From Onchidella celtica (taxonomy: Eukaryota > Mollusca > Gastropoda > Systellommatophora > Onchidiidae), in assembly GCA_963931925.1 (NCBI GenBank), contig OZ007579.1:30775519-30839518 (forward strand): 64,000 nt of DNA, read 5' to 3'. How positions within the stretch are numbered: the stretch's first letter is position 1; every line of letters starts with the position of its first letter. The notes under the pieces were generated by a model. It saw nothing but the letters and a program-made list of their open reading frames with translations. It was not told where the DNA came from and ran no database searches. The translations under genes and the position numbers were made by a program. Positions 1-10,500 of this stretch are shown in pieces.

Positions 1-198
1 TTACGTGTACCCACACTCATATTTGCAGTAGTTATGTTTGAGGCAATATTGTTTCCCTTGGCTGTTATGTAGCCAAATACATATCATGTGGCATTTCCTA
101 GAGCATTTAAAACGTTTGGCCTTATTGACTGGATATGGCATTACCTTTGCCACCAACAGCGCGAGCGCGGATAGGACTACAAATGGAGCAGTTCTCAT
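1..198 (-). CDS. Small secreted cysteine-rich peptide, copy 1
   Basis: A 65-residue frame ends with TAA exactly at the window edge. I chose the ATG at 198 because a signal-peptide-like segment follows at once (MRTAPFVV, then a Leu/Ala/Val core) and the same start is kept in the two sister copies. The mature part is basic and has six cysteines spaced C-x3-C-x3-C-x11-C-x5-C-x3-C, then a short tail. The bases before the ATG read as a splice acceptor (..CAACAG|ATG) in all three copies, so a 5' untranslated exon upstream is possible. I do not recognise the family. Small disulphide-rich secreted peptides of this build include antimicrobial peptides, venom-type peptides and signalling peptides; the sequence alone does not decide. 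Neighbours are two paralogues on the same strand about 550 bp apart. Confidence 0.7.
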   Translation of the reverse strand: MRTAPFVVLSALALLVAKVMPYPVNKAKRFKCSRKCHMICIWLHNSQGKQYCLKHNYCKYECGYT

Positions 199-327
199 CT
201 GTTGATGATAAAACACGGAAACGTCTAGTAGTTGTTGCATTATGGCAAAAAAGGAACTAAAAAGGTTGTATTTCACAAAGAATGTTGTTACAAGTACGTA
301 CGTCCCCCAAGTTCTTTGTACCAAAAA

Positions 328-500
328 TGGAAACGTCAAAAATCTATCAAGTAGTAAAAAAGAAAAAGTATTTCCATGTGTACGGAAACGGCCTTTCCCA
401 ACACAGGAAAACAATCATCCTGTCTATTTCACTACTTGAAGGGTTTTTGACGTTTCTGTTGACATTTCCTTTGACGGTTTCGTTTCCGTACACATGAAAA
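328..500. repeat. Interleaved inverted repeats in peptide spacer 1
   Basis: Two arm pairs are interleaved (A-B-A'-B'). A (about 328-354) matches the reverse complement of A' (431-456), with roughly 23 of 27 bases. B (371-390) matches the reverse complement of B' (481-500) at 19 of 20; its core is TACGGAAACG. Simple hairpins A/A' and B/B' cannot form at the same time as nested stems. The block lies 130-300 bp upstream of copy 1. Confidence 0.8.
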
Positions 501-557
501 CCCGGCTTAATGCATTTCTCTGAGTGTTCACACGGTTCTCACCAGGTAAATTGGATA

Positions 558-749
558 TTACATGGCCCCACACTCATATTTGCAGTAGTTATGTTTGAAG
601 CAATATTGTTTCCCTTGGCTGCTACGGACCCAAACGCATATCATGTGGCATTTCCTAGAGCATTTAAAACGTTGGGCCGTAGTGACTGGATTTGGCGTTA
701 CCGTGGCCACCAACAGCGCCAATAAGACAACAAATAGAGCAGTTCTCAT
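558..749 (-). CDS. Small secreted cysteine-rich peptide, copy 2
   Basis: A 63-residue frame with the same layout as copy 1: MRTALFVV start, hydrophobic signal segment ending near residue 20, a short propeptide-like stretch (TPNPVTTA), then six cysteines with exactly the spacing of copy 1 (C-x3-C-x3-C-x11-C-x5-C-x3-C). It differs from copy 1 at scattered positions in both signal and mature parts, yet all six cysteines and the CHMI and CKYEC blocks are kept, which suggests selection on the fold. A potential splice acceptor (..CCACAG) directly precedes the ATG. Function is not assigned; secretion is inferred from the N-terminus. Confidence 0.72.
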   Translation of the reverse strand: MRTALFVVLLALLVATVTPNPVTTAQRFKCSRKCHMICVWVRSSQGKQYCFKHNYCKYECGAM

Positions 750-878
750 CTGTGGATGATAGAATACGGAAACGTCTTGTAGTTGTTGCATTGTGGCAAA
801 AAAGGAACTAAAAAGGTTGTATTTCACAAAGAATGTTATTACGAGTACGTACGTCCTCCAAGTTCTTTGTATCAAAAT

Positions 879-1048
879 GGAAACGTCGAAAATCTATCAA
901 GTAGTAAAAAGAAAAAGTATTTCCATGTGTACGGAAACGTCGTTCCCGAAAACATGAAAACAATCATCCTGTCTATTTCACTACTAGAAGGGTTTTTGAC
1001 TTTTCCGTTGACATTTCCATTGTCTTTTCGGTTTCCGTACACAGGAAA
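879..1048. repeat. Interleaved inverted repeats in peptide spacer 2
   Basis: The second spacer repeats the A-B-A'-B' plan of spacer 1: A about 879-905, B about 920-940, A' about 980-1005, B' about 1029-1048. The arms are less perfect than in spacer 1. The block sits upstream of copy 2 at the same relative distance, so it was duplicated with the gene. Confidence 0.75.
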
Positions 1049-1076
1049 GCCCGGCTTAATGCATTTCTTTGAGTGT

Positions 1077-1295
1077 TCACACCGATCTCACCACGTATTT
1101 TGGATAATACGGTCGCCCACACTCCCAATGGCACTTGTTCCACTTGTAGCAATTGTTCCCTGGGGTGTTCTTTAGCCAAATGCATTCCATGTGGCATTTC
1201 TTAAAGAAGTTTATATGTGGGGCCGTAATGAGTAGATTTGGCGTTACCGTGGCCACCAACAGCGCCAATAAGACAACAAATAGAGCAGTTCTCAT
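1077..1295 (-). CDS. Divergent cysteine-rich secreted peptide, copy 3
   Basis: A 72-residue open frame. The signal segment is nearly identical to copy 2 (MRTALFVVLLALLVATV), while the mature part has diverged strongly. The KCHMEC and CHWEC blocks are recognisable, but the six-cysteine pattern of copies 1 and 2 is not fully kept, and the C-terminus is longer and ends in a Tyr/Arg-rich tail. A conserved signal with a fast-changing mature region is common in venom, mucus and defence peptide families. It could be a functional variant or a copy losing its role; I cannot tell which. The gene is the most upstream complete member of the minus-strand array. Confidence 0.6.
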   Translation of the reverse strand: MRTALFVVLLALLVATVTPNLLITAPHINFFKKCHMECIWLKNTPGNNCYKWNKCHWECGRPYYPKYVVRSV

Positions 1296-1679
1296 CTGTT
1301 GATGATGAAATACGGAAACGTCTTGTAGTTGAATTGTGGCAAAAAAAGAACTGAAAAGGTTGTATTTCACAAAGAATGTTATTACAAGTACGTCCGTCCG
1401 CCAAATTACTTGATCTAAGGATACGTATTTTAAAGCCTTTGTGCCTCCAGAGCTAGAGAGCTCCTCGAGAAATGCTCCTAACAACAGCCTTAATTACATG
1501 TAATTATTCTTTCAGATTTTCTTTTTGCTTCCCTCTTGTTTTTTTTTGGTTAGAAGGGTAGGGGGCAGGGTTAGGGATTCGATAAGATTTAGGGTTAAAG
1601 ATAAGGACGGGGATACGTGTACGTACGCACCCCCAGCGGAAAAGGCTTCTGTTGCATACGTACTTATAATAACAGACAA

Positions 1680-1745
1680 TGCAGAAGCGTCTTGTAGTTT
1701 AGTTGTGGCAAGGAAAAAAATGAAAAGGTTGTATTTTCACAAATC
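1680..1745 (-). other. Relic of the upstream part of a fourth peptide unit
   Basis: The stretch resembles the conserved upstream block of the other units (words AAGCGTCTTGTAGTT and AAAAGGTTGTATTTTCAC) but no coding part is attached. It marks the old edge of the tandem array. Confidence 0.6.
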
Positions 1746-2171
1746 CTTGCCTTAAGAACAAGCAATAACAAACGAAACAAGAGATTTTAAAAACATCAAA
1801 ATGAACGAAATTAATCAACACTGCCCCCCCCCCTACCCCGCGCGCTACCCGTAAAGCCCGCTGCACGGTCAGTGACCTTACTCACGGAGAATCTTATCTG
1901 GGGTCACTGAACCGTGATGACCGCAAACGCTGTCCACGTGGTTCGGTTTTTATTGATCGGCATGAAAACATTCGCTGCTATGCCTTATCACGCTTGATAA
2001 TGAATTAACCAGCAAAACCTTAGTCTGTCAGTCTCTAACCAATGATCTGACTTATGATTCCAAACTGACAGCTGTAGTTTTCGTGAGAACGAAGCATGAT
2101 AACTAGCCACGCCCTACACAAATGGTTTCATCCTGATTGACACATACTAATAAACCAATGTGGGCATTTGG
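1746..2171. other. No gene seen
   Basis: Contains a short C run near 1825 and otherwise mixed sequence. I see no open frame, RNA gene or repeat that I can support. Confidence 0.5.
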
Positions 2172-2215
2172 ACTTGCGGCTAACTGCAGGGCGTCAGCCA
2201 CGCTGTGATTGGCTG
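2172..2215 (+). repeat. Dispersed 44-bp repeat, copy 1
   Basis: Matches the reverse complement of 6266-6309 at 41 of 44 bases. The core words are GCAGGGCGTCAGCCAC and GTGATTGGCTG, which includes an inverted CCAAT box. The other copy is 4.1 kb away in opposite orientation. Confidence 0.8.
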
Positions 2216-3430
2216 TCCATTTTCGGCCGATTCAGGGTTAGTAGCCTAAGCTGTCGTCAAAACACAGATTCGGCAAAGTAACTGGAAATTAGTTTTGCTT
2301 TTATAATGTAGGCAGGCTACAGCAGTTCTTTTTGACGTTTTACCAATGCTATATTTTGAAAGTTCTCACTTCATGATTTATGCTGCACATAATAATTTTT
2401 ATTTGTTCATTTATTCTGCACCCCCCCCCCCCACCCCCACCCCCGTCGCGTTCATCCTGAAATTTTTCCTTGCAGTTAGTGTGGGTCCTGTAAATCGTTG
2501 CCGTCTTCCTCTTCCACCCATCTCTGTTACTCTGCGTGACGACTCGTTTCCCCTTCCCCCTCAGACACAGACACACACACACAAACACGCACATACACGT
2601 TTTTCTCCCTCCTTTGCTGAGCATAACTACAAGCACTGATATAAGATAACGTTTGAAATGGTAAAAATGTAGTATTTATTATGATATTTTGTTCCAGTTT
2701 CATGATAAAGATTATGACATCTAGTACATGTATAATGAAATGTTTATACATGTAACTGAGCAATTGTTCTGAATTTAAGGTGGTTATATAATATACCAGA
2801 GAAAGAAAGGGGAAGAACAAAGGGAGAAGACAATAAAGACTGAAGAGGGGAAGAAGTGAGGGAGTCACAGATCAGAATATCGCAGTCACTTGAGACAGAT
2901 TAAAGAGAAAGTGCTATTGATTCTCTCAGGCTGCAAAGGGCTGTTTTAAACGCAGAATTCAAATGCATCCTATAGTCAAAGGTATTAGATATGACACAAT
3001 GTAGCCCCAAAATGGTTAAGATCTCTACATCAATTGCATTCATTTACAATCATGTGCATTGTAGAAAAGGCTTCTGACAACTGATGTGCTAAAGAACCTT
3101 AAATTAGATTCATACACACTGATACATATAATCCTATACTCCTATAGCATGGCAGCTTGGTCATTCCAATTTTATCTGTAGATGGAAAAAACTAACATGT
3201 TTCAATAGACTCTTAGGTCTGCATTCATATTCTGCAGGAGTTGTATTTTTACAGATAGACCCTAGGCACACAAATTTATGTGGTAATGAATAATATAAAG
3301 GACGCCAAGCTTCAGCTTCATGCTTTGTCAGAATCTAAGCCTAAGCTTGTTTTCGCAGGTGCATGTTTTTCTAACTATTAGTCTTCTATTTAATCTAAAA
3401 ATAGTAGACACATCTATTATTTTAGGAAGT
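2216..3430. other. No gene seen; C run and CA-rich tract
   Basis: Holds a homopolymer C run at about 2409-2423 and a short CA-rich tract near 2570. The remainder is AT-rich with no frame resembling a protein. Confidence 0.5.
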
Positions 3431-3740
3431 GCATAGGTAGGGAAGATATCCCCCACCTATACACTTTGCATAGGTAGGGAAGACATTCCCTACCTATTCA
3501 CCTTGCATAGATCGGGAAGATATCCCCTGCCTATTCACTTTGCATAGGTAAGGAAGATATCCCCAGCCTATGCAATCCCTATGTGCAAAGTGCATGCAGA
3601 GAAGATATTTCTTGACTCTTCACTTAACTTAGACAAGGAAAATATTTTAGTCTCTGCATATTTTTTAGGTCGGGAAGATATTTCTTGTGTAATAAGTCTA
3701 CTTTGCTTAGGCAGGGAAAATATTCCTTTCTTTCTGTGCT
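3431..3740. repeat. Tandem array of 37-bp palindromic units
   Basis: Four clear units start at 3431, 3468, 3505 and 3542, exactly 37 bp apart. Each is close to a palindrome: GCATAGGTAGGG, then AAGATATCCC, then CTACCTATGC. Four more diverged units follow, recognisable by the centre GGGAAGATATTTC or GGAAAATATT, at about 3598, 3636, 3671 and 3713. Purity falls from left to right. No coding potential. Confidence 0.85.
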
Positions 3741-5020
3741 TAGCCTGCTCTGTTTGCGATAGCTGTGAAACATTATAATTATAGGTAATGATCATGTATC
3801 ACACTCATCATCCGGCGGTAGGAAGCCAAATCAGCACCTATTCCCATTATGACCTATTGCCGACGGCAAACCTAACCTACCTTTGTCAAAATATGGCAAA
3901 AAGAAAAAGCTGTAAGAAGAAAGGCGACCCTATAGATTTTCTGTTGTTCTTACGCTACTTCAATTTACGTGCATGTATGAGGGGACAATGAATTTGATAA
4001 GCTTTAATTTTAAGCCCATAGAGGCAGAATGTAATTACATGTATTATTGTAATTGAGCATGGCACCTATGAAAAGTCCAGAGTGGATCTATTGGGAGAGG
4101 AGAAAGGGGAACAAGCTGCTGTTTCCTGCCTACTTGGGAAAACATAATAGGCCTACAGTAAAGCACATCTACAAGAAGAATACACAGGTATTTAATTTGT
4201 TGAGGCACTTGTAGGTCAAGCATTCCAGGGAATTTCCCAGCCAGCATCCCTACGCCAATCCGACGTATTTGTGTAAGATATCCCCGTAGAGTAGGTAGGA
4301 TTACCGTAGGGGTGGGTTCCCTACATCAAACAGACGTCGGTCAATGCTGTCAACAGCGGATCTACGAGAGAACGATACCACTGCTTTGTGCAAACATCCT
4401 ATACACAGGACTACCTTTGGGTTGCTGGCTGCAGTGATGAAACTTCGTCTACGCAGTAGTTCGACGATCGAACCCTTCACATTTCAGTTCATTCTCCACA
4501 GATTACACGGGAGAGGAGAAACAAAAATTTTGAAACTATTTCAAGCTAATATTTGCTTCTTGCCAGTTCAGTATTGTCCACGCAGATTTCTTTTGTTTGT
4601 TTTTCAATTTTGGTGAATAAAGAAATCGACCGATTACCCTCCCCCCCCCCCCCCCCACAAGTTCAGTTAGCGCATGGTTATGTTATAGTCCATGCTGCCA
4701 CACCACGAGGTCGGCTTCCATCTTGACCTTTTCTGCTCGGAGTGGGCGATGGAGCAACGAGCCTTTGTCACGTTTTGCTTTGAGCTCGGTCTAGGCCGTT
4801 CCTCTGTCTCTTGTCTTTTCTGATTCGTCGGCTGATTTGAATGATTTTGATTCATATAACCTCCTGTCGTCGACTGACTCGAATCGCGATTAGCTCCTGC
4901 CGCCACTGGCTCGCCGACAACTAATTCTATTTAATATCGCGAATTCGCGATTCAAATCATAAATGCACTAAATTTAGACCAATAATAATTCCACACGTTT
5001 AGTGATGACGTTGTACACTA
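3741..5020. other. No gene seen; poly-C tract
   Basis: Mixed sequence with a C run at about 4641-4657. Short open frames exist on both strands but none looks like a protein family or has supporting splice context. Confidence 0.5.
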
Positions 5021-5083
5021 TCTTCCCTACCTATGCAAAGTGCATAGGGAGGGAATATCTCCCCTCCCTATGCACTTCCATTA
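5021..5083. repeat. Isolated unit of the palindromic repeat
   Basis: A half unit (CCCTACCTATGC) is followed by a complete palindrome at 5042-5074, GCATAGGGAGGG with its complement around AATATCTC. It is the same motif as the array at 3431, 1.3 kb away. Confidence 0.8.
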
Positions 5084-6265
5084 TTTTATTGAGGTATAAT
5101 ACCCCATTTTCTATCTGGCCTGAAAACATACCAAAGCACCTGATTCTCTTTTAACCAGTTACAAAAGGTATTAATAGAAAAGTTAATAATAATACATAAT
5201 GTATGGTGACTCAGTAGTAGAAAATATAAAAAGAACAAAACTGCACAAGGTAACTGAAACCAAAGAGCAATCAAATGGCAATGCTTTACCTATAACTATA
5301 ACACTCAGGCTAGAATGGTTGGTGAGACCAACAGATATTCACTCAGTACAGGCCTCACTGCTTGAAACTACATAAAGAACAAATAACATTTTCATCTTGA
5401 AAGAATTAGATCTACATCCATAAGTAATCACTCACACGTCATTATAAATACATATAATGTTCGGTTACAATAATGCAATTAATTAAAACAGTAATTACAT
5501 TGGAATAACTTAAAAGACTGACCTAACTAGTCTACATTAAATAAACTATAAGTTCATGAATGCTCTGTAAGTGTCAACAAAAATAGTCAGCCAGGTGATT
5601 CAAACTACATGTATGCTAGTCTTGTCATGCGTAGCAGGCAATTACTCGCTTGAGCTTCCAGCTGAGCAGGTCATTTCTCTGCTAATAAGCAAAGTAAATA
5701 AATAAATAAACAAATAAATAAATAAGACAAGAAAACAGCAGACAATTAGTTCACTAAAGCACTATCAGATCTAGATTCTACCTAACATTCGAACTGTATC
5801 TCGATCTGGCATAACAATGTCAATGAAGTAAACTTTAGTTTTCAAATCACTGAAAAAATTGGTTTTGCACACAGTTAACTCAGTGAAAAGACGTTTGAAA
5901 CAAACTTTAACTACAAACAGCAAGTTTTCAAGTAATAGTCCTTCCTGCATTGACACTTAAAATATAACTTCCTAGTACAAGATGACTGTCATACACTTAC
6001 CCCTACTAGTTCTAGATCTAGCTCTATCAGTCGAATACCGCAGTAAATGTACGGTAAGGTCGATGAAACTGGAGTCAGAACAGTTTTCATCCGGCAAATC
6101 AGTCAAAAGGAGAGAGGCCTTGGTCTACACAATTAAACTTCAAAAGAGGTAGAAACGAGGGCTAGCCGTTCATTAGTGTATAATTATATCTATGGGGCTA
6201 GCCGAGAGAATGACCCGTATGAACTCAATAGTTGACATTCGCAACGCCCGCACCGGAAATAAAAG
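5084..6265. other. No gene seen
   Basis: AT-rich stretch with an (AAAT)n-like patch near 5700. I recognise no coding exon, RNA gene or transposon. Confidence 0.5.
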
Positions 6266-6309
6266 CAGCCAATCACCGTGTGGCTGACGCCCTGCAGTTC
6301 GCCGCAAGT
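6266..6309 (-). repeat. Dispersed 44-bp repeat, copy 2
   Basis: Inverted partner of 2172-2215 (41 of 44 bases). Similarity fades outside this block, although an ACCGGAAAT/TTTTCGG pairing continues weakly on one side. Confidence 0.8.
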
Positions 6310-7088
6310 GGCGTTTGGGGCAAAGATTATTTCAGAGCTTGTTTCTGATTGGTTCTTAGATACAGACAACTCCAGATGGTGATCAGCTTGTGAGAAAATG
6401 AGATAATATTATTGCAAATTTGTTGAGCAACAGTTCGCATGTCGATGTTACATCTGTTGAAAGTGTGGGGAGAGCCTTTGAAAACTTAGTCTTTGTGATT
6501 CCGACCAGTGGTTCACTGGTTAACATGTCCGTGTCACAATGCCTTTGATTTAGAAGAGATACAGAGAACAATAACACGGTGGTTACGTCTCAAAAAGCTC
6601 AGTGACCCGATGCGTGAAAATACGGCTTGCGCGTGGCGCGGTCAGCTTGACCTTCCCGACTTTTGCCGCCCGTGCGGCGTGAGCGCTTGCGAGTAAATAC
6701 CGACAATTGCCGCCCCTCGCAGGGTGAGGGTTTTAAGTGTCATCATAGATCGTGGAATACCTAGATGATCCACTCTCTTCTTTGCCTTTGTTGTTAAAAC
6801 GTCCGCGCGGCACAGCCAGCTCGAGACCTATTTGCGCGGAAAGCGATCCCGTTGGCTTACCCGAGACACAAGGCGTACTCTAACCAAGGCTTATGTTAGC
6901 GATCACCACACTATCATTTTCTTGTCTTCTACATCCTCTCTCCCCTTCTCTCTCTCTCTCTCTCTTTCTCTGTATTTCTCTCTCTCTCACATACGTAACA
7001 TTGAAGCTGTCTGTATGTGCGATAATATCAATAATTAACACACTGATTTTACAGATCTAGATCTAGAACACTGACAACAAATTAGTGA
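6310..7088. other. Flank of the P-type transposon; no gene seen
   Basis: Contains a GC-rich patch at about 6600-6720, a 27-bp block at 6746-6772 that recurs inverted at 11881-11907, and a (CT)n tract at about 6940-6990. No protein-like frame. Confidence 0.5.
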
Positions 7089-7095
7089 CTTGTTA

Positions 7096-7127
7096 CAGAG
7101 AGCTTAGATATTTAGAGAGGGTTCACT
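7096..7127 (+). repeat. Left terminal inverted repeat of the P-type element
   Basis: Identical over 32 bases to the reverse complement of 11014-11045. It begins CAGAGAGC and ends GGGTTCACT. Confidence 0.95.
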
Positions 7128-7540
7128 GTCGGCCGCTTTGCACTGCGAGACATGGGGGGCGCCGCGAACCAGCCGGCGAGCGGGCTGAAAGTAGGTCGCT
7201 GTGGTAAACAAAGCCACGTGTAGGTATTTTCAATGGGAGAAAGAGCGAACTCCGTGGTATAAACTGAGTAAACTGACGGCTGTTTTACACTTTCAATCAA
7301 CCCCAAACTGTGGAGAAATCACAGTAAGTAGATCCTCACACTCTCTGTGATGCGGACAACCCTTTCCAAATAAAATAAACCATGTGGTTCTAATGTGAAG
7401 TGCAGATTCGAAATCAAAAGGCATGGGGTCGCCATTTATAAGAATGAACAGAAATCAACCCACCTAGCTCTTCATATTGCCATCGATCATCACACAGCTG
7501 GTATTCCCTCTCACTGCTCTGGCCTGGGCTAGATCTAGAT

Positions 7541-10500
7541 CTACATGTGTTTGAAGGCTATTGCCTTCCTGTTCGTACTCGTCTGTGAAACTTGTGCCGT
7601 GAAGTCTTTGTTCATGCTGTTGACAAGGTAATGAAGACGGATATTGACGAACAGATTTACGACCAGGAAGCGGGTGTCGCATATAATATCGCTGCTTGGA
7701 CAGGTCATGGTTATATTTGAAGTGGCCTCCATTATTTTTCTCACCAACTGACTCCTCAACCCAGAGATGTGCAGACTTAAAGGGGCATTGTATCTAAATG
7801 TGGTTTCAGCTACTGCCAACACTGCCTGCAGGGTGGCTGACGGTGTAAGCAAACCCCCTTTCTTGCAACTGTCAAAACTTTTCTCCATGATAAATATGTG
7901 ACTTTCATCATTTGTGCTTTTGTCTTGAATGAGAGCACGCTTGCATTCTGGACATACCATAGCCTCAAGTTTCAGTGCCACATATCCACCGATGTAATTG
8001 AGGATGTTGGCTTCTGTAAGTAATAAAGCTGGCTTCTCGGATGTACTGGACATGATCTGGTGGAGTTTTGGTGGGACATCTCTCTGAAGTCGGGACTTTA
8101 ATGTTGCTCTGGACCCTTGGGAAGATACATTTTCAAAACTAAAGAGGAAATGGTCCACATCATCCTTGCAGTTTTTCTTGCTGCTGGTTATTAATACTGC
8201 GTCCACCATAGTCTGCCGCAAAGCTATCCTAAATTCTTTGGGAGTTGGGTTGAATCGGTGTCTGCATTTGCCTCGGATGACAGAAAAAAGGTTTTCCAAG
8301 CAGTCCTGATTCAAACGGATTGTCAGTAGGAACTTGAACCCGCAGTTTTCTCTCAGATGGTCCCACAGTTGAATGAGGCATTCAACAGATAGCTTCCATC
8401 CCTCAATGCATGGCAGACTTCCACCTTTGTTGTTGCATTTCACGGTACTTAACCACTTCTGGGTCTGTCTCAGGAAAGTGACATGATCTGTTTTGGCAGA
8501 CTCAGGATTGCTCATTGTTCTTTTCGACTTCAAAGATCTGCTGTTGAAGGCATTGAAGAGGCGGTCAAACATTTCAGCAAACTGAGCTGTGGCGGAAGCT
8601 TCAGGGGACAAGGCTCCAAGTGACACCATAGTGGTCAGTCCTGCAGCTACAGAATGGCTCAGCACTTGTGTTGCAAGGCTCACTCGTAAGTTGGAGAATA
8701 CAGGTAGGTTCAGATGTCGTTTGGTAAGCTTTGGGGCCATCCGTATTGGGAGAGCTGAGTCCATGTCATAAAACTTTTGGATATAATGCCAGGTCACAGG
8801 CTGTCCTCCTACAATGTGACCATGTCGTTTCATGTTATTGCGAATGCTTTTAATAAGGTGGGGAGGGTTGTACATCACAAAGATTTTATTCCCTGTTAAG
8901 GAGAAAAAAGGCTTTTCCAAGGTTATTCCCAAGCTGTTAATCATTGCCCGATTGTTACTGCCTTGGTCACAGATGATGACAACAGGTTTTAATCCTATTT
9001 GCAGTATCTTGTTCAGAACATCTTCCAGCAGTGATTTTATCAAGGAGGCTTTGACTGGGCCACTTGTGAGAACATATGATAGTGGTTGCTTCCATCTGGT
9101 GCTCAGTCCCCTGACCACGAAAACAAGGGCGTGGTCTGCCGGTTTCTTTGAGCGTCCCAGTAATCCGTAGTCCTCAAAGCCTTCAACAGTGTCATGTATG
9201 GAGTCGTAACACAGGCCCTTCTTGACAGACATTTCATCAAAGAGGGCTGCGCATTGCCTTTCTTGAGTATTCATTGCTTGGACTTTGATCTTGAAAAGAT
9301 TTAATATGTTGTTGCAGATACCTGTCTGGACATTAATATTTCTGAGTGACTTTGAGAGGGTTTGGGGGGATGGTAGGTGGAAGATTTTCTGGAGGAGGGT
9401 ATATGCTTTTCTGCTTGCATGATAAAGTGATAGGGCAAAACTTTTCTCTGCAGGCGTCCAGCGCCGAGCGTTTTTAGACAGTTTGGACACTCTAATTTGT
9501 GTGAGGACAAAACTAACGGAGGGTTCTGGAAGGTGCTGCCTAAGGACGTCATTTAGGTTCTTAGGAATTGTCAGCTCAGAAGATGTACCTGGTCTAGACA
9601 TATTCTGGACTTTTTTCTGCAACCTCCAGTTTCTCATTTGCGATGTTTTCAATTTTCTTTTCAACGCCTTTTTCTTGCTAATGGAAGCAGCTTCAGTCTC
9701 TTGCACACTTTGTAATGCAGGTTGCTCTTCCAAGTTTGCAGCTTCAAAAGATTTTCCATTTGTTGTGCAAGGGTCAGGTGGTGTAAATTTTGCTTCTGTA
9801 TTGGGGTTGAAAATTGATACATGATGCTCTTTTGGGGGAGCCCGAGTTGACATTAACTTAGGGGGTGGATTTGGAATATTAAAAAGTGTAGGGACGGCAT
9901 CCTTCGTTAGCAGCCTTCTCTTTCCTCTACTTTCTCTGAAGCAGCAGGCCTCAAAATGTTCTGAGCAGAGAACATTATTTTTGTATAGAAGGTGGGCTGG
10001 TTTCTTATCAAGGTCTGCCCGTCTTGTATTAATTACCCATCGCTTGCACCTAAAACCACACGTAAGTGTGAGAAAAATACAAATAGTTACCACAAGGATG
10101 GGGGGGGGGGGGAGGGTGTGAAGGGTTGTCATATTGTTATTCTTATTACAGCTGTATTGTTATTTTAATGTTCTTCACATCCTTTGTCAGAATAAAGGGA
10201 AGAGGAAGAAAGGTGGAGAGCACTTTTCTCCTGAACTTTTATTTAACCTTAGTAAGGCAACCTGTGATTGTTAACAGTGTTGCAGAGTATCAAAAAAGTT
10301 TGGCTTCTTCCATCTTTTTTTATTATTAGTTTAAGGCTACAGTACAAATCAGTTTTAGCAAATGTGACAGAATGAGTTAATAAATATGTACAATTCATTT
10401 TTGTATGTGTGATTTAAATTAGATCTAAGTGACTGGTGTCAGGTTTAAATATCATTATTATCAGTCCAGCTCTAGTATAATATATCTAGCCTGTAGCTAG

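Larger units (their letters stand above)
1..1745 (-). repeat. Tandem duplication array carrying the peptide genes
   Basis: Three units about 520-560 bp apart share coding sequence and upstream flank. The upstream block near 240-300, 780-845 and 1330-1395 contains the same words (GGAACTAAAAAGG, GTATTTCACAAAGAATG). A fourth partial match at about 1680-1745 has only this upstream block. Unit 3 lacks the spacer inverted repeats present after units 1 and 2, so the array has been remodelled since duplication. The array runs off the left edge, so more copies may lie outside the window. Confidence 0.85.

Noticed and set aside
3431-3740. CRISPR-like array.
   Set aside because: Units are directly contiguous palindromes with no unique spacers, in animal DNA.
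8589-9824. Plus-strand frames opposite the P-type transposase.
   Set aside because: Shadows of the transposase gene on the other strand.
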